Shown here one piece after another: positions 18,085 through 27,600 of a stretch of 42,098 nucleotides of DNA. Position 1 is the stretch's first letter. Each line of letters opens with the position of its first letter. The stretch spans positions 1 through 42,098 of the forward strand of contig NZ_QOAZ01000029.1 of NCBI RefSeq assembly GCF_003574675.1. The letters are read 5' to 3'. The notes under the pieces were generated by a model. That model searched no databases and was not told where the DNA came from. It saw only the letters and a program-made list of their open reading frames with translations. The DNA is from Azohydromonas sediminis. Lineage in GTDB: Bacteria > Pseudomonadota > Gammaproteobacteria > Burkholderiales > Burkholderiaceae_C. The position numbers were made by a program, and so were the translations under genes.

Positions 18085-19137
18085 CTACACGACCACCGGC
18101 TCGGGCTCGAGCCGGATGCCGAAGCGCCCGTAGACGCTCTCCTGGATCGCGCGCGCGAGCGTGACGACCTCGGCGCCGCTGGCGCCACCGCGGTTGACGA
18201 GCACCAGCGCCTGCTTGTCGTAGACGCCGGCGCGGCCGATCGACTTGCCCTTCCAGCCGCAGGCGTCGATCAGCCAGCCGGCGGCGAGCTTGCAGCGCCC
18301 GTCGGGCAGCACGTAGTGCACGACGTGCGGGTCGCGGCCGATGATGTCGCGGCACTGCTCGGCCGTGACGACGGGGTTCTTGAAGAAGCTTCCGGCGTTG
18401 CCGAGCTGCGCCGGGTCGGGCAGCTTGGCGCGGCGGATCGCGCATACCCAGTCGAAGATCGTGCGCGCGTCGGGCGCCGTGACGCCGGTCTCTTGCATCT
18501 TGCGCTCGAGGTCGAGGTAGCCGAGCACCGGCCGCCACGGCCGCGGCAGCCGCAGGCGCACGCGCGTGATCAGGCTCTTGCCCGCCAGCCCGCCGAAGCC
18601 TTCGTGCTTGAACACGCTGTCGCGGTAGCCGAAGCGGCACGCGGCGGCGTCGAGCGTGACGCTGCGGCCGGTGACGAGGTCGACCGCGTCGAGCGACTCG
18701 AAGCGATCGGCCAGCTCGAGCCCGTAGGCGCCGATGTTCTGCACCGGCGCGGCGCCGACGGTGCCGGGGATCAGCGCCAGGTTCTCGAGCCCGGGCAGCC
18801 CTTCGTCGAGCGTCCACGCGACGAACTCGTGCCAGTTCTCGCCGGCGCCGGCCTCGACGACGACGGCGTCGTCGCGCACCTCGACGACGCGCCGCCCGCG
18901 CACCTCGACCTTGAGCACGACGTGCGGCACGTCGCGCGTGAGCACGAGGTTGCTGCCGCCACCGAGCACGAGCTTGGGCCGCCGCCCGAGTTCGGGGTCG
19001 GCGAGCAGCCGGCGCACGTCGGCGTCGCTCGTGATGCGCACCAGCGCGCTGGCGACCGCCGGCAGTCCGAACGTGTTGAACTCACGCAGACTGACGTTGC
19101 GCTCGACGGCGAGGTCTCGGGGCGCGGGATCGTGCAT
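18085..19137 (-). CDS. murB: UDP-N-acetylenolpyruvoylglucosamine reductase
   Basis: A 350-residue FAD enzyme that reduces UDP-GlcNAc-enolpyruvate to UDP-MurNAc with NADPH in cytoplasmic peptidoglycan precursor synthesis. The FAD domain carries [14 protein letters not shown] and [17 protein letters not shown]. The catalytic region includes YRDSVFKH and, near the C-terminus, [12 protein letters not shown], in which the serine is the proton donor, and [12 protein letters not shown]. Its length and the YRxSxFK element fit the E. coli-like type I MurB. It is divergent from yajQ with 39 bp between. It lies outside any mur/fts cluster. Confidence 0.97.
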   Translation of the reverse strand: MHDPAPRDLAVERNVSLREFNTFGLPAVASALVRITSDADVRRLLADPELGRRPKLVLGGGSNLVLTRDVPHVVLKVEVRGRRVVEVRDDAVVVEAGAGENWHEFVAWTLDEGLPGLENLALIPGTVGAAPVQNIGAYGLELADRFESLDAVDLVTGRSVTLDAAACRFGYRDSVFKHEGFGGLAGKSLITRVRLRLPRPWRPVLGYLDLERKMQETGVTAPDARTIFDWVCAIRRAKLPDPAQLGNAGSFFKNPVVTAEQCRDIIGRDPHVVHYVLPDGRCKLAAGWLIDACGWKGKSIGRAGVYDKQALVLVNRGGASGAEVVTLARAIQESVYGRFGIRLEPEPVVV

Positions 19138-19139
19138 GG

Positions 19140-19145
19140 CAGAAT
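19140..19145 (+). promoter_or_regulatory. Putative -10 for yajQ
   Basis: CAGAAT (four of six) followed by TTTT, 31 nt before the yajQ ATG. It overlaps the region just upstream of murB on the other strand. Confidence 0.35.
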
Positions 19146-19176
19146 TTTCGTCGATCGTCCCTATCCGACTGCCGCG

Positions 19177-19671
19177 ATGCCCAGCTTCGACGCCGTGCTC
19201 GAACCCGACCTCGTCGAGGTGCGCAACGCCGTCGACCAGGCGGGCAAGGAGATCGGCACGCGCTTCGACTTCAAGGGCACGAGCGCCAAGGTCGAGCTCG
19301 GTGACAAGGGCAAGGAAGTCACGCTCTACGGCGACAGCGACTTCCAGCTCGGCCAGGTCAAGGACGTGCTGCTGGCCAAGCTCGCCAAGCGCGGCGTCGA
19401 CGTGCGCTTCGTCGACGACGGCGCGAAGGTCGAGAAGATCGGCGGCGACAAGGTCAAGCAGGTGCTGCGCATCAAGGCCGGCATCGACGCCGAGCACGCG
19501 AAGAAGATGCAGGCGCTCGTCAAGCAGAGCAAGCTCAAGGTGCAGGCCGCGATCCAGGGCGACGTCGTGCGCGTCAGCGGCGCCAAGCGCGACGACCTGC
19601 AGGCCGCCATCGCGCTGCTGCGCAAGGACGTGGCCGACCTGCCGCTGTCGTTCACCAACTTCCGCGACTGA
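19177..19671 (+). CDS. yajQ: YajQ family c-di-GMP-binding protein
   Basis: A 164-residue protein of the YajQ (UPF0234) family. Homologues in Xanthomonas and Pseudomonas bind cyclic di-GMP and act as transcriptional cofactors; others were described as nucleotide-binding. Family blocks: [46 protein letters not shown], then [13 protein letters not shown] and [11 protein letters not shown] at the very end, which forms the two ferredoxin-like halves. Length is normal. The retropepsin-like gene starts 2 bp after its stop, so the two are coexpressed. Confidence 0.96.
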   Translation: MPSFDAVLEPDLVEVRNAVDQAGKEIGTRFDFKGTSAKVELGDKGKEVTLYGDSDFQLGQVKDVLLAKLAKRGVDVRFVDDGAKVEKIGGDKVKQVLRIKAGIDAEHAKKMQALVKQSKLKVQAAIQGDVVRVSGAKRDDLQAAIALLRKDVADLPLSFTNFRD

Positions 19672-19673
19672 CG

Positions 19674-20321
19674 ATGCGACGCGCCGCCTGCCTGGCCGCG
19701 GCCGCGCTGGCCCTCGTCGCCGGCGCCGCGGCGGCGCAGTCGGTGTCGATGAGCGGCAGCATCGGCGAACGCGCCGCGCTGCTCGTGATCGACGGCCAGC
19801 CGCGCACCGTCGCGGTGGGCAGCACGGTGCAGGGCGTCAAGCTGCTCGCGTTGCAGGGCAGCGAGGCCGAGGTCGAGGTCGGCGGGCGCCGCCAGCGCCT
19901 GCGCATCGGCGGCGCCCCGGTGTCGGTGGGCGACGCCGGCAGCACCGGCGCCGCGTCGACGATCGTGCTGCCCGCCGGCCCCGGCGGGCACTTCGTGACG
20001 CTGGGCGCGATCAACGGCCGACCGGTGCAGTTCATGGTCGACACCGGCGCGACGACCGTCTCGCTCGGCCGCGACGAGGCCGAGCGCCTCGGCGTGCCGT
20101 GGCGCGAGGGGCGCCCCGTCGTCACGCGCACCGCCAACGGCGACGTGCAGTCGCACGCGGTGACGCTGCGCTCGGTGCGCGTCGGCGACGTCGAGGTCGG
20201 CCAGGTGGCCGCCACCGTGCTGCCGGTGTCGATGCCCGTCGTGCTGCTGGGCAACTCGTTCCTCACGCGCTTCCAGATGACGCGCGAGAACGACGTGCTG
20301 CGGCTCGAGCGCCGCCCCTGA
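19674..20321 (+). CDS. Retropepsin-like aspartic protease, exported
   Basis: A 215-residue protein with an N-terminal signal peptide (about residues 1-21, ending GAAAAQ) and a single retropepsin-like domain. The catalytic motif is D123-T-G-A in [13 protein letters not shown], followed by [23 protein letters not shown] and [22 protein letters not shown], the second family hallmark (LLGxxFL). It matches the TIGR02281 group of clan AA proteases, which act as dimers because each chain gives one aspartate. It probably works in the periplasm or is membrane-attached by an uncleaved signal. Substrate unknown. The start follows the yajQ stop by 2 bp. Confidence 0.92.
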   Translation: MRRAACLAAAALALVAGAAAAQSVSMSGSIGERAALLVIDGQPRTVAVGSTVQGVKLLALQGSEAEVEVGGRRQRLRIGGAPVSVGDAGSTGAASTIVLPAGPGGHFVTLGAINGRPVQFMVDTGATTVSLGRDEAERLGVPWREGRPVVTRTANGDVQSHAVTLRSVRVGDVEVGQVAATVLPVSMPVVLLGNSFLTRFQMTRENDVLRLERRP

Positions 20322-20338
20322 CGCGGCGGCGGCCGCGC

Positions 20339-21139
20339 TCACGCGCGCTCGACGCGCGCGTAGGCACTGTGGTTGTGTATCGACTCGAAGTTCTCGACGT
20401 CGACCGCGTAGCGGCCGATGCGTGCGTCGGCGTTCAGCCGCAGCGCGACGTCGCGCACCAGGTCCTCGACGAACTTCGGGTTCTCGTACGCGCGCTCGGT
20501 GATCCACTTCTCGTCGGTGCGCTTGAGCAGCGGCCACAGCTCGCTCGAGGCGCTGTCCTCGGCGAAGCGCACCAGCTCGTGCCACTCGACGGGCGCCAGC
20601 AGCTCGGCGCGGATCGTCACCTGCGAGCGCTGGTTGTGCGCGCCGTAGTCGGCGATCTCCTTCGAGCACGGGCACAGGCTCTTGACCGGCACCGCGACTT
20701 GCGCCCACACCGCCGTCGCGCCGCCGCGCGTCTCGGCGATCCAGCGGCCCTCGTAGTCGAGCAGGCTCCCGACGCCCGACACCGGCGCGCGCTTGCGCAC
20801 GAAGAACGCGAAGCCGACCTCGACGCGGCCCTCGTCGGCGTGCAGCCGCTCGAGCATCGCCGCGAGCTGCTGGCGCAGCGTCAGCGCATCGAACACGACG
20901 CCGCCGGCGGCCAGGTCGTCGAGCCAGGCGACGAAGCGCGACATGTGTGTGCCCTTGCGCTCGGCCGGCAGCGCCACGTCGAGGCTCCAGGTGCCCTGCA
21001 CCGGCTGCACCGCGCCGCCGACGCGGACCTGCAGCGGATAGCGCACGCCCTTGACGCCGACGCGCTGGATCGCGACGCGACGGTGGTCGCGCTCGCTTTG
21101 CGTGTCGGGGATGTGCAGGGAGTCGGTGGGATGGCTCAT
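20339..21139 (-). CDS. folE2: GTP cyclohydrolase FolE2 (type IB)
   Basis: A 266-residue enzyme that opens GTP to 7,8-dihydroneopterin triphosphate, the first step toward folate and queuosine. The FolE2 signature is clear: [27 protein letters not shown] with the catalytic cysteine and neighbouring His/Asn, and [37 protein letters not shown] in the C-terminal half. Unlike FolE1, this type can use metals other than zinc, and in some bacteria it is a zinc-starvation back-up. I see no Zur box upstream. It follows dxs on the same strand after 102 bp. No other GTP cyclohydrolase is in the window, so it may simply be the housekeeping form. Confidence 0.96.
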   Translation of the reverse strand: MSHPTDSLHIPDTQSERDHRRVAIQRVGVKGVRYPLQVRVGGAVQPVQGTWSLDVALPAERKGTHMSRFVAWLDDLAAGGVVFDALTLRQQLAAMLERLHADEGRVEVGFAFFVRKRAPVSGVGSLLDYEGRWIAETRGGATAVWAQVAVPVKSLCPCSKEIADYGAHNQRSQVTIRAELLAPVEWHELVRFAEDSASSELWPLLKRTDEKWITERAYENPKFVEDLVRDVALRLNADARIGRYAVDVENFESIHNHSAYARVERA

Positions 21140-21241
21140 CGAACGAATGGGACCGCGCCGTTGCGTGCGCGCGGCCGGGCAAACCCGTAGCTTCGCACCA
21201 AAACGGCGCCCGTGCCGACCTGGGTCCTTTGACGCGGGGTC
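21140..21241 (-). other. dxs-folE2 spacer, possible leader
   Basis: The 102 bp between the dxs stop and folE2 start contain, on the minus strand, possible small stems (GCAC with GTGC around CGTTTT, and CGGG-TTTG-CCCG) and no T-run. I see no strong -10, so folE2 may be read through from dxs. I do not recognise a known riboswitch here. Confidence 0.3.
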
Positions 21242-23149
21242 TCAGGCGCGCGACGCGACGACGACCGGCGTCGCGCGCGGCGGGCGCAGTCCGAAGCGCT
21301 CGACGATCGAACGCTCGATGCCCGCGGCGTCGAGGCCGAGCTTGGCCAGCAGCTTGCCGGCGTCGCCGTGCTCGACGTACTCGTCGGGCAGGCCGAGCGC
21401 GAGCACCGGGGTGGCCACACCGGCCGCGTGCAGCGCCTCCATCACGGCCGCACCGGCACCGCCGGCCACGCAGCCTTCCTCGATGGTGACGAGCGCCTCG
21501 TGCGTGCGCGCGAGCTGCTCGACCAGCGCCGTGTCCAGCGGCTTGACGAAGCGCATGTCGGCCACCGTCGCGCCGAGCCGCTCGGCGGCCTCGAGCGCCG
21601 GGTGCAGCAGCGTGCCGAACGCGAGGATCGCGATGCGCTCGCCCTGGCGGCGCACGACGCCCTTGCCCCACTCCCACGCGGCGAACGTCGGCTCGACCGC
21701 TGCGCCGATGCCGACGCCGCGCGGGTAGCGCACCGCCACCGGGTGGTCCTGGCGGTACGCGGTGGTCAGCGCCTGGCGGCATTCGTTCTCGTCCGACGGC
21801 GCCAGCAGCGACATGTTCGGGATGCAGCGGATGTAGGCGATGTCGAACGCGCCGGCGTGCGTCGCGCCGTCGGCGCCGACGATGCCGGCGCGGTCGAGCG
21901 CGAACATCACCGGCAGGTTCTGCAGCGCGATGTCGTGGATCATCTGGTCGTAGCCGCGCTGCAGGAACGTGCTGTAGATCGCGACCACCGGCTTGAGCCC
22001 CTCGCACGCGAGCCCGCCGGCGAACGTGACGGCGTGCTGCTCGGCGATGCCGACGTCGAAGCAGCGGCGCGGGAAGCGGCGCTGGAACTCGACCATGCCC
22101 GAGCCCTCGAGCATCGCCGGCGTGATCGCCACCAGCCGCTCGTCCTCGGCGGCCATGTCGCACAGCCACTGGCCGAAGACCTGCGTGAAGGTCGGCTTGC
22201 CCGGGGCCGCCGGCTTGACGAGCCCCTGCGCCGGGTCGAACTTGCCCGGGCCGTGGTAGGCGATCGGGTCGGCCTCGGCGAGCTTGTAGCCGAAGCCCTT
22301 CTTCGTGATCACGTGCAGGAACTGCGGGCCGGGCTTGCTGCGCAGGTTCTCCAGCGTCGGGATCAGCGCGTCGAGGTCGTGGCCGTCGATCGGGCCGACG
22401 TAGTTGAAGCCGAACTCCTCGAAGATCGTGCCCGGCACGACCATGCCCTTGGCGTGTTCCTCGAGGCGGCGCGCGAGCTCGAGCAGCGGCGGCGCGTTCT
22501 TCAGCACCTGCTTGGCGCCCTCGCGCGCGGCGGCGTAGAACTTGCCGCTGATCAGCCGCGCGAGGTACTTGTTCAGCGCGCCCACCGGCGGGCTGATCGA
22601 CATGTCGTTGTCGTTGAGCACGACGAGCAGGTTCGCCGGCACCCCGGCGTGCGGCACGCCAGCGTTGTTCAGCGCCTCGAACGCCATGCCGGCGCTCATC
22701 GCGCCGTCGCCGATCACGGCCACCACCTTGCGCTGCTCGCCCTTGAGCTGCGACGCGATCGCCATGCCCAGCGCCGCCGAGATCGACGTCGAGCTGTGTG
22801 CGGTGCCGAAGGTGTCGTACTCGCTCTCGTCGCGGCGCGGGAAACCGCTGATGCCGCCGAGCTGGCGCAGCGTGGCCATGCGCTCGCGCCGGCCGGTGAG
22901 GATCTTGTGCGGGTAGGTCTGGTGGCCCACGTCCCACACGATGCGGTCGTGCGGCGTCTGGTAGACCGCGTGCAGCGCGATCGTCAGCTCGACCGTCCCG
23001 AGGTTGCTCGACAGATGGCCGCCGGTCTTGCTGACGCTGTGCAGCAGGAAACTGCGCAGCTCGTTGGCCAGCGTCGCGAGCTGGTCGCGCGACAGCCGGC
23101 GCAGGTCGGCGGGGCTGTCGATCGTCTGGAGCAGCGGATAAGCACTCAT
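21242..23149 (-). CDS. dxs: 1-deoxy-D-xylulose-5-phosphate synthase
   Basis: A 635-residue thiamine-diphosphate enzyme that joins pyruvate and glyceraldehyde 3-phosphate, the entry to the MEP isoprenoid pathway. Domain I has [31 protein letters not shown] and the ThDP/Mg motif [18 protein letters not shown] with NDNDMSI. Domain II carries [17 protein letters not shown] with the catalytic glutamate, and domain III ends the protein. Length is standard. Start ATG 23149 precedes [17 protein letters not shown]. It lies 32 bp behind ispA, completing an xseB-ispA-dxs operon common in proteobacteria. Confidence 0.98.
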   Translation of the reverse strand: MSAYPLLQTIDSPADLRRLSRDQLATLANELRSFLLHSVSKTGGHLSSNLGTVELTIALHAVYQTPHDRIVWDVGHQTYPHKILTGRRERMATLRQLGGISGFPRRDESEYDTFGTAHSSTSISAALGMAIASQLKGEQRKVVAVIGDGAMSAGMAFEALNNAGVPHAGVPANLLVVLNDNDMSISPPVGALNKYLARLISGKFYAAAREGAKQVLKNAPPLLELARRLEEHAKGMVVPGTIFEEFGFNYVGPIDGHDLDALIPTLENLRSKPGPQFLHVITKKGFGYKLAEADPIAYHGPGKFDPAQGLVKPAAPGKPTFTQVFGQWLCDMAAEDERLVAITPAMLEGSGMVEFQRRFPRRCFDVGIAEQHAVTFAGGLACEGLKPVVAIYSTFLQRGYDQMIHDIALQNLPVMFALDRAGIVGADGATHAGAFDIAYIRCIPNMSLLAPSDENECRQALTTAYRQDHPVAVRYPRGVGIGAAVEPTFAAWEWGKGVVRRQGERIAILAFGTLLHPALEAAERLGATVADMRFVKPLDTALVEQLARTHEALVTIEEGCVAGGAGAAVMEALHAAGVATPVLALGLPDEYVEHGDAGKLLAKLGLDAAGIERSIVERFGLRPPRATPVVVASRA

Positions 23150-23181
23150 CGTGGCAACTCGGACACTTCGGTGATGCCGGG

Positions 23182-24090
23182 TCAGTGCACGCGGTCGACG
23201 ACCCGGTGCGCCAGCGCGCGCAGCCGCCCGGCGGCCAGCCCGCTGCGCTCGAGCGCGGCGAGCGCCTGCTCGCGCAGCGCCGCGGCCTGCGCGCGCGCCG
23301 CGTCGAGGCCGAGCACCGAGACGTAGGTCGGCTTGTGCGCCTGCTCGTCCTTGCCCGCCGTCTTGCCCAGCGTCGCCGACGGCTGCGTGACGTCGAGGAT
23401 GTCGTCGACGACCTGGAACGCCAGCCCGACGGCGGCGCCGTAGTCGGCCAGCGCCGCCCACGCCGCCGGCGTCGTCGTGCCGCAGGCGGCGCCCATCAGC
23501 ACGCTGCCCTGCAGCAGCGCGCCGGTCTTGCGGCGGTGCATCTCGCGCAGCGCGTCGGGGTCGAGCGCGCGGCCGGTGTTCGCGAGGTCGATCGCCTGGC
23601 CGCCGGCCATGCCGGCGTGGCCGGCCGCGCGCGCGAGCAGGCCGCACAGGCGCGCCTGCAGCACCGGCGGCAGGTCGGCGTCGTCGTCGGGGGTCAGCAC
23701 CTCGAATGCGAGCGCCTGCATCGCGTCGCCGGCGAGCATCGCCTGCGCCTGCCCGAACTGCACGTGCACGGTCGGCTTGCCGCGGCGCAGCACGTCGTTG
23801 TCCATGCACGGCATGTCGTCGTGCACCAGCGAGTAGGCGTGGATCAGCTCGACCGCGGCGGCCGCGCGCAGCGCCGCGCCTCTGCGCCCGCCGACGGCCT
23901 CGCTCGCGGCCAGCACCAGCAGCGGACGCAGCCGCTTGCCGCCGTCGAGCACCGCGTAGCGCATCGCGGCCCCGAGGCCGGCCGGCGCGTCGGCCGGCAC
24001 CCAGCGCGACAGCGCCTGCTCGACGTCGCGCAGCGCGTCGTGCATCCAGGTGTCGAAGTCGGCGCCCGCGGCCGTCACGGTGCCGTCCAT
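23182..24090 (-). CDS. ispA: Farnesyl diphosphate synthase (polyprenyl synthetase)
   Basis: A 302-residue trans-isoprenyl diphosphate synthase that condenses DMAPP and IPP to C15 farnesyl diphosphate for ubiquinone, undecaprenyl phosphate and other products. The first aspartate-rich motif is the bacterial DDMPCMDND form, preceded by [12 protein letters not shown], and the second is [33 protein letters not shown] is the IPP-binding element. Chain length C15 is the usual assignment for this operon position and motif form; C20 cannot be excluded. The ATG at 24090 lies inside the end of xseB (16-bp overlap), indicating translational coupling. Confidence 0.95.
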   Translation of the reverse strand: MDGTVTAAGADFDTWMHDALRDVEQALSRWVPADAPAGLGAAMRYAVLDGGKRLRPLLVLAASEAVGGRRGAALRAAAAVELIHAYSLVHDDMPCMDNDVLRRGKPTVHVQFGQAQAMLAGDAMQALAFEVLTPDDDADLPPVLQARLCGLLARAAGHAGMAGGQAIDLANTGRALDPDALREMHRRKTGALLQGSVLMGAACGTTTPAAWAALADYGAAVGLAFQVVDDILDVTQPSATLGKTAGKDEQAHKPTYVSVLGLDAARAQAAALREQALAALERSGLAAGRLRALAHRVVDRVH

Positions 24091-24308
24091 GGCTTGAGCT
24101 GCCCCTCCTCGAGCACCTTGACCTGCTCCTCGACGGCCTGCAGCTTCTGGCGGCAAAAAGCCAGCAGCTCGGCGCCGCGGCGGTAGCTCTCGAGCAGGCG
24201 GTCCAGCGGCATCTGCCCGGCCTCCATCGCCTGCACGAGCTGTTCGAGCTCGGCCAGCGCCTGCTCGTAGGTCGGCTCGGCGGGGGCGGGAGCGGGGCTG
24301 CGCGGCAT
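24075..24308 (-). CDS. xseB: Exodeoxyribonuclease VII small subunit
   Basis: A 77-residue subunit of exonuclease VII, which with several copies bound to one XseA degrades single-stranded DNA in both directions. The family core is obvious: [52 protein letters not shown] (in part), a two-helix coiled coil in which LE-LV--ME-G--PL--LL--Y--G--L is diagnostic. A Pro/Ala-rich N-terminus precedes it. It is the first gene of the xseB-ispA-dxs operon. A TACAAT -10 lies at 24335-24340 on the minus strand. Confidence 0.96.
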   Translation of the reverse strand: MPRSPAPAPAEPTYEQALAELEQLVQAMEAGQMPLDRLLESYRRGAELLAFCRQKLQAVEEQVKVLEEGQLKPWTAP

Positions 24309-24334
24309 TTCGGAAGGTGAAATCGAAGCGTCCG

Positions 24335-24340
24335 ATTGTA
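24335..24340 (-). promoter_or_regulatory. Putative -10 for xseB-ispA-dxs operon
   Basis: Read on the minus strand the hexamer is TACAAT (five of six), preceded by GTGAC, close to an extended -10. It would give a leader of about 20 nt to xseB. No -35 match. Confidence 0.5.
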
Positions 24341-24448
24341 GTCACCGCCTCCTGTGGAGAGGGCGCTCGGGGAACCCGTGCGGCACCGCCGGTGTCGCAT
24401 CGCCCGTCTGGGCATCGACGCCAGCGAGCCGCCGAAGGCCCCGCTGGC

Positions 24449-24454
24449 TACAAT
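24449..24454 (+). promoter_or_regulatory. Putative -10 for Rieske oxygenase gene
   Basis: TACAAT (five of six) in GGCTACAATCCC would start a transcript near 24461 and give a leader of about 110 nt. No obvious -35. Confidence 0.45.
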
Positions 24455-24557
24455 CCCGGGCCCCGCGCCGGCGCCCACCGGTACGGGTATCAGCCCTGCG
24501 CGCCGGCGGACGTCGTGCCGGCCGGGCGTGGCAGGCGGGTTGACATCGGTTTTTGGA

Positions 24558-24570
24558 GATCCTGAGGATC
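24558..24570. promoter_or_regulatory. Palindrome over ribosome site of Rieske gene
   Basis: GATCCTGAGGATC is a 6+1+6 perfect inverted repeat ending directly at the ATG (24571) and covering the GAGG ribosome site. A one-base centre is too tight for a full RNA hairpin; it may be coincidence or an operator. Confidence 0.3.
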
Positions 24571-25692
24571 ATGTCCGACCTGAGCATCGCGCTCGACGTG
24601 CTCGAGCGCAGCCGTTCGCAGCTGTCCGTGTCCGCCTACTTCGACGAGGGCCTGTTCCGCAGGGAACAGGAGCTGATCTTTCAGCACGCCCCGCGCTACC
24701 TCGGGCACGAGCTGGCGGTGCCCGAGGTCGGCGACTACTACGCGCTGCCGTTCGAGGGCGAGGGCCGTGCGCTGGTGCGCACGCCGCGCGGTGTCGAGCT
24801 GGTCTCGAACGTGTGCCGCCACCGGCAGGCGGTGATGCTCAGGGGCCGCGGCAACACGAAGTCGAACATCGTCTGCCCGCTGCACCGCTGGACCTACGAC
24901 CTGCACGGCCAGCTGGTCGGCGCCCCGCACTTCGCCGACGACCCGTGCCTGCACCTGAACAACTACCGGGTGCGCACGTGGAACGGCATGGTGTTCGAGG
25001 ACAACGGCCGCGACGTGGCCGCCGACCTCGCGACGCTGGGCCCGCGCGCCGAGCTCGACTTCACGGGCTACGTGCTCGACAAGGTCCACGTCCACGAGTG
25101 CGACTACAACTGGAAGACGTTCATCGAGGTCTACCTCGAGGACTACCACGTCGCGCCGTTCCACCCGGGGCTGGGCCACTTCGTGACCTGCGACGACCTG
25201 CGCTGGGAGTTCGGCCCGCACCACTCGGTGCAGACGGTGGGCATCCACGCCGCGCTGGCCAAGCCGGGCTCGGAGACGTACCGCAAGTGGCACGAGCAGC
25301 TGCTCGCGTACCGCCACGGCGAGCCGCCGGCGCACGGCGCGATCTGGCTGACCTACTACCCGACGATCATGGTCGAGTGGTACCCGCACGTGCTCGTCGT
25401 CTCGACGCTGTACCCGAAGGGTCCGCAGAAGACGACCAACGTCGTCGAGTTCTACTACCCCGAGGAGATCGCCGCGTTCGAGCGCGAGTTCGTCGAGGCC
25501 GAGCAGGCCGCCTACATGGAGACCTGCGTCGAGGACGACGAGATCGCGCTGCGCATGGACGCCGGCCGGCGCGCGCTGTACGAGCGCGGCGACGACGAGG
25601 TGGGCCCCTACCAGAGCCCGATGGAAGACGGCATGCAGCACTTCCACGAGTGGTACCGCGCGCGCATGGGCATGGGGCGCACGCGCGCGTGA
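24571..25692 (+). CDS. Rieske ring-hydroxylating oxygenase alpha subunit-like
   Basis: A 373-residue oxygenase of the ring-hydroxylating/choline-monooxygenase-like family. The Rieske [2Fe-2S] ligands are in CRHRQAV then CPLHRW (C-x-H ... C-x2-H). The catalytic domain has NWKTFIEVYLEDYHVAPFHP (the D/H/H iron site) and a downstream acidic ETCVEDDEIA that would supply the last ligand. No reductase or ferredoxin gene is adjacent, so electron donors come from elsewhere. This gene sits opposite xseB-ispA-dxs, an arrangement I recall from other Burkholderiales; its substrate is unknown. ATG 24571 is chosen because of GAGG upstream and family homology; an in-frame TTG six codons earlier has no ribosome site. 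Confidence 0.9.
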   Translation: MSDLSIALDVLERSRSQLSVSAYFDEGLFRREQELIFQHAPRYLGHELAVPEVGDYYALPFEGEGRALVRTPRGVELVSNVCRHRQAVMLRGRGNTKSNIVCPLHRWTYDLHGQLVGAPHFADDPCLHLNNYRVRTWNGMVFEDNGRDVAADLATLGPRAELDFTGYVLDKVHVHECDYNWKTFIEVYLEDYHVAPFHPGLGHFVTCDDLRWEFGPHHSVQTVGIHAALAKPGSETYRKWHEQLLAYRHGEPPAHGAIWLTYYPTIMVEWYPHVLVVSTLYPKGPQKTTNVVEFYYPEEIAAFEREFVEAEQAAYMETCVEDDEIALRMDAGRRALYERGDDEVGPYQSPMEDGMQHFHEWYRARMGMGRTRA

Positions 25693-25767
25693 TGCGGCCG
25701 CGCGCGGGGCCGCACGGGTCCCGCGCGCAAGCCTCGGCGCCGCGCGGCCGGCGCGGCGGCGCTGGCC

Positions 25768-25773
25768 GACAAT
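25768..25773 (+). promoter_or_regulatory. -10 element, predicted leaderless start (DMT)
   Basis: GACAAT ends 7 nt before the ATG at 25781, so the transcript would begin at the start codon. The gap GCGCGGC has no Shine-Dalgarno. Confidence 0.45.
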
Positions 25774-25780
25774 GCGCGGC

Positions 25781-26671
25781 ATGTCCGCGCCCTGGTTGAT
25801 GGTCGGCGCCTCGTACCTGTTCGCGACGATGGGCGTGTGCGTGAAGCTCGCGTCGGCCACCTACACGGCCGGCGAGATCGTGTTCTACCGCGGGCTCGTC
25901 GGCGCGCTCGTGATCACCGGGCTGACGCGCTGGCGCGGCGGCTCGCTGCGCACGCCGGTGCCGGCGATGCACTTCTGGCGCAGCGCAGTGGGCGTCGGCT
26001 CGCTGATGCTGTGGTTCTACGCCATCGGAGCGCTGCCGCTGGCCACCGCGATGACGCTGAACTACATGTCGTCGGTGTGGATGGCGCTGTTCCTGATCGG
26101 TGGTGCGGTGCTGCTCGGCTCGGCGCGCGTCCACGGCCGCCTGGTGGCGGCGGTGCTGGTGGGCTTCGCCGGCGTCGCGCTCGTGCTGCGCCCGACGATC
26201 GACGACCGCCAGCTGTGGCATGGCCTCGCGGGGCTCGTGTCGGGCATGCTCGCCGCGCTCGCGTACCTGCAGGTCACGGCGCTGGGCCGCGCCGGCGAGC
26301 CCGAGTCGCGCATCGTCTTCTACTTCTCGCTCGGCAGCATGGTCGCCGGCGCGGCGACGATGCTCGTGCACGGCGCGAGCGCGCACACCGCCACCGGGCT
26401 GGCGCTGCTGCTGGCGATCGGCACGCTGGCCACCGTCGCGCAGATGATGATGACGCGCGCCTACGCGATCGGGCGCACGCTGTCGAACGCGAGCCTGCAG
26501 TACCTGGGCATCGTGTTCGCGTTCGTCTACGGCGTGCTGCTGTTCGACGACCCGGTGACGTGGATGGCGCTCGCCGGCATGGCGCTGATCGTCGCCGCCG
26601 GCATCACCGCCACGCTGCTGCGCGCGCGCGCGACGCCGCCCGACGCGCGCGGCCCCGCCACCGAATCGTGA
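25781..26671 (+). CDS. DMT (EamA) family transporter
   Basis: A roughly 296-residue protein with ten predicted membrane helices in two five-helix EamA repeats (APWLMVGASYLFATMGVCVKLAS opens the first, and LWHGLAGLVSGMLAALAYLQV opens the second). This drug/metabolite superfamily mostly exports amino acids, nucleotides or drugs; substrate unknown. I chose the ATG at 25781 over one three codons earlier, because the earlier one lies inside the -10-like GACAAT. The sulfurtransferase gene follows after 16 bp and is probably cotranscribed. Confidence 0.9.
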   Translation: MSAPWLMVGASYLFATMGVCVKLASATYTAGEIVFYRGLVGALVITGLTRWRGGSLRTPVPAMHFWRSAVGVGSLMLWFYAIGALPLATAMTLNYMSSVWMALFLIGGAVLLGSARVHGRLVAAVLVGFAGVALVLRPTIDDRQLWHGLAGLVSGMLAALAYLQVTALGRAGEPESRIVFYFSLGSMVAGAATMLVHGASAHTATGLALLLAIGTLATVAQMMMTRAYAIGRTLSNASLQYLGIVFAFVYGVLLFDDPVTWMALAGMALIVAAGITATLLRARATPPDARGPATES

Positions 26672-26687
26672 ACCGAGGACACTGCCG

Positions 26688-27563
26688 ATGGCCGAGCCGC
26701 GCCCCGCACCCCTGCGCACGCTGATCGACGCGAACGCGCTGCTCGCGCTGCAGCGCAGCGGCTCACCGCTCGTGCTGCTCGACTGCCGCTTCGACCTGTT
26801 CGACGCCAGCGCCGGCGAACGCGCCTACGCGCAAGGCCACCTGCCCGGCGCGCACTATCTGCACCTCGAGCGCGATCTCTCGGGCCCGAAGCACGACGCC
26901 GCGGGGCGCTTCCGTGGCCGCCACCCGCTGCCCGAGCGCGCGGCGTGGGCCGCCACCGTCGGCCGCCTCGGGATCGCGCCAGGCGTGCCGGTCGTGGCCT
27001 ACGACGCGCAGGGCGGCCCGTACGCGGCGCGCGCGTGGTGGCTGCTGCGCTGGCTCGGCCACGACGCGGTGGCGGTGCTCGATGGCGGCGTCGCGGCCTG
27101 GATCGACGCCGGCGGCAGCCTGTCGGCCGACGTGCCGCCGCGCCGCGACGCCGCCCCGTATCCGCAACGGCCTGTGGCGATGCCGGTGATCGACGCCGAT
27201 GCGCTCGCCGCACGGCTGGGCCGCGTGTGCATCGTCGACGCGCGCGCCGGCGAGCGCTTCCGCGGCGAGGTCGAACCGCTCGATGCCGCCGCCGGCCACA
27301 TCCCCGGGGCGCTGAACCGCTTCTTCCAGCTCAACCTGCGCGCCGACGGCCGCTTCAAGGACGCGGCGACGCTGCGCGCCGAGTGGCAGCCGCTGGTGGC
27401 CGGCCACGGCGCCGATGCGATCGTGCAGCAGTGCGGCTCGGGCGTCACGGCCTGCCACAACCTGCTCGCGCTCGAGCACGCCGGCCTCGGTACGAGCGTG
27501 CTGTACCCGGGGTCGTGGAGCGAGTGGTCGTCCGACCCGGCACGCCCGATCGCCGTCGGCTGA
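26688..27563 (+). CDS. sseA: 3-Mercaptopyruvate/thiosulfate sulfurtransferase
   Basis: A 291-residue protein with two rhodanese domains. The N-terminal domain is structural, with aspartate (VVAYDAQGG) in place of the active cysteine. The C-terminal domain carries C249 in CGSGVTAC, the loop typical of 3-mercaptopyruvate sulfurtransferase (CGSGVT) rather than of thiosulfate rhodanese (CRxGx). It transfers sulfur from mercaptopyruvate or thiosulfate to thiols or cyanide in the cytoplasm. Other landmarks are DCRFDLFDASAGERAY and HIPGALNRFF. A GAGGAC ribosome site precedes the ATG. It lies 16 bp behind the DMT gene. Confidence 0.93.
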   Translation: MAEPRPAPLRTLIDANALLALQRSGSPLVLLDCRFDLFDASAGERAYAQGHLPGAHYLHLERDLSGPKHDAAGRFRGRHPLPERAAWAATVGRLGIAPGVPVVAYDAQGGPYAARAWWLLRWLGHDAVAVLDGGVAAWIDAGGSLSADVPPRRDAAPYPQRPVAMPVIDADALAARLGRVCIVDARAGERFRGEVEPLDAAAGHIPGALNRFFQLNLRADGRFKDAATLRAEWQPLVAGHGADAIVQQCGSGVTACHNLLALEHAGLGTSVLYPGSWSEWSSDPARPIAVG

Positions 27564-27600
27564 CGCGCCACCGCCGCACGGGCGGTGAGCCGCGCACAAC

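Noticed and set aside
21140-21241. Possible riboswitch ahead of folE2
   Set aside because: The spacer can form small stems, but I could not match it to any known riboswitch class, and no expression platform is visible.
24539-24544. TTGACA as a -35 for the Rieske gene
   Set aside because: A -10 at normal spacing would fall on the ribosome site and place the transcript start inside the coding region; the TACAAT at 24449 is a better choice.
25772-25780. Earlier in-frame ATG for the DMT gene
   Set aside because: It lies within the -10-like GACAAT, so a transcript from that promoter would not contain it.
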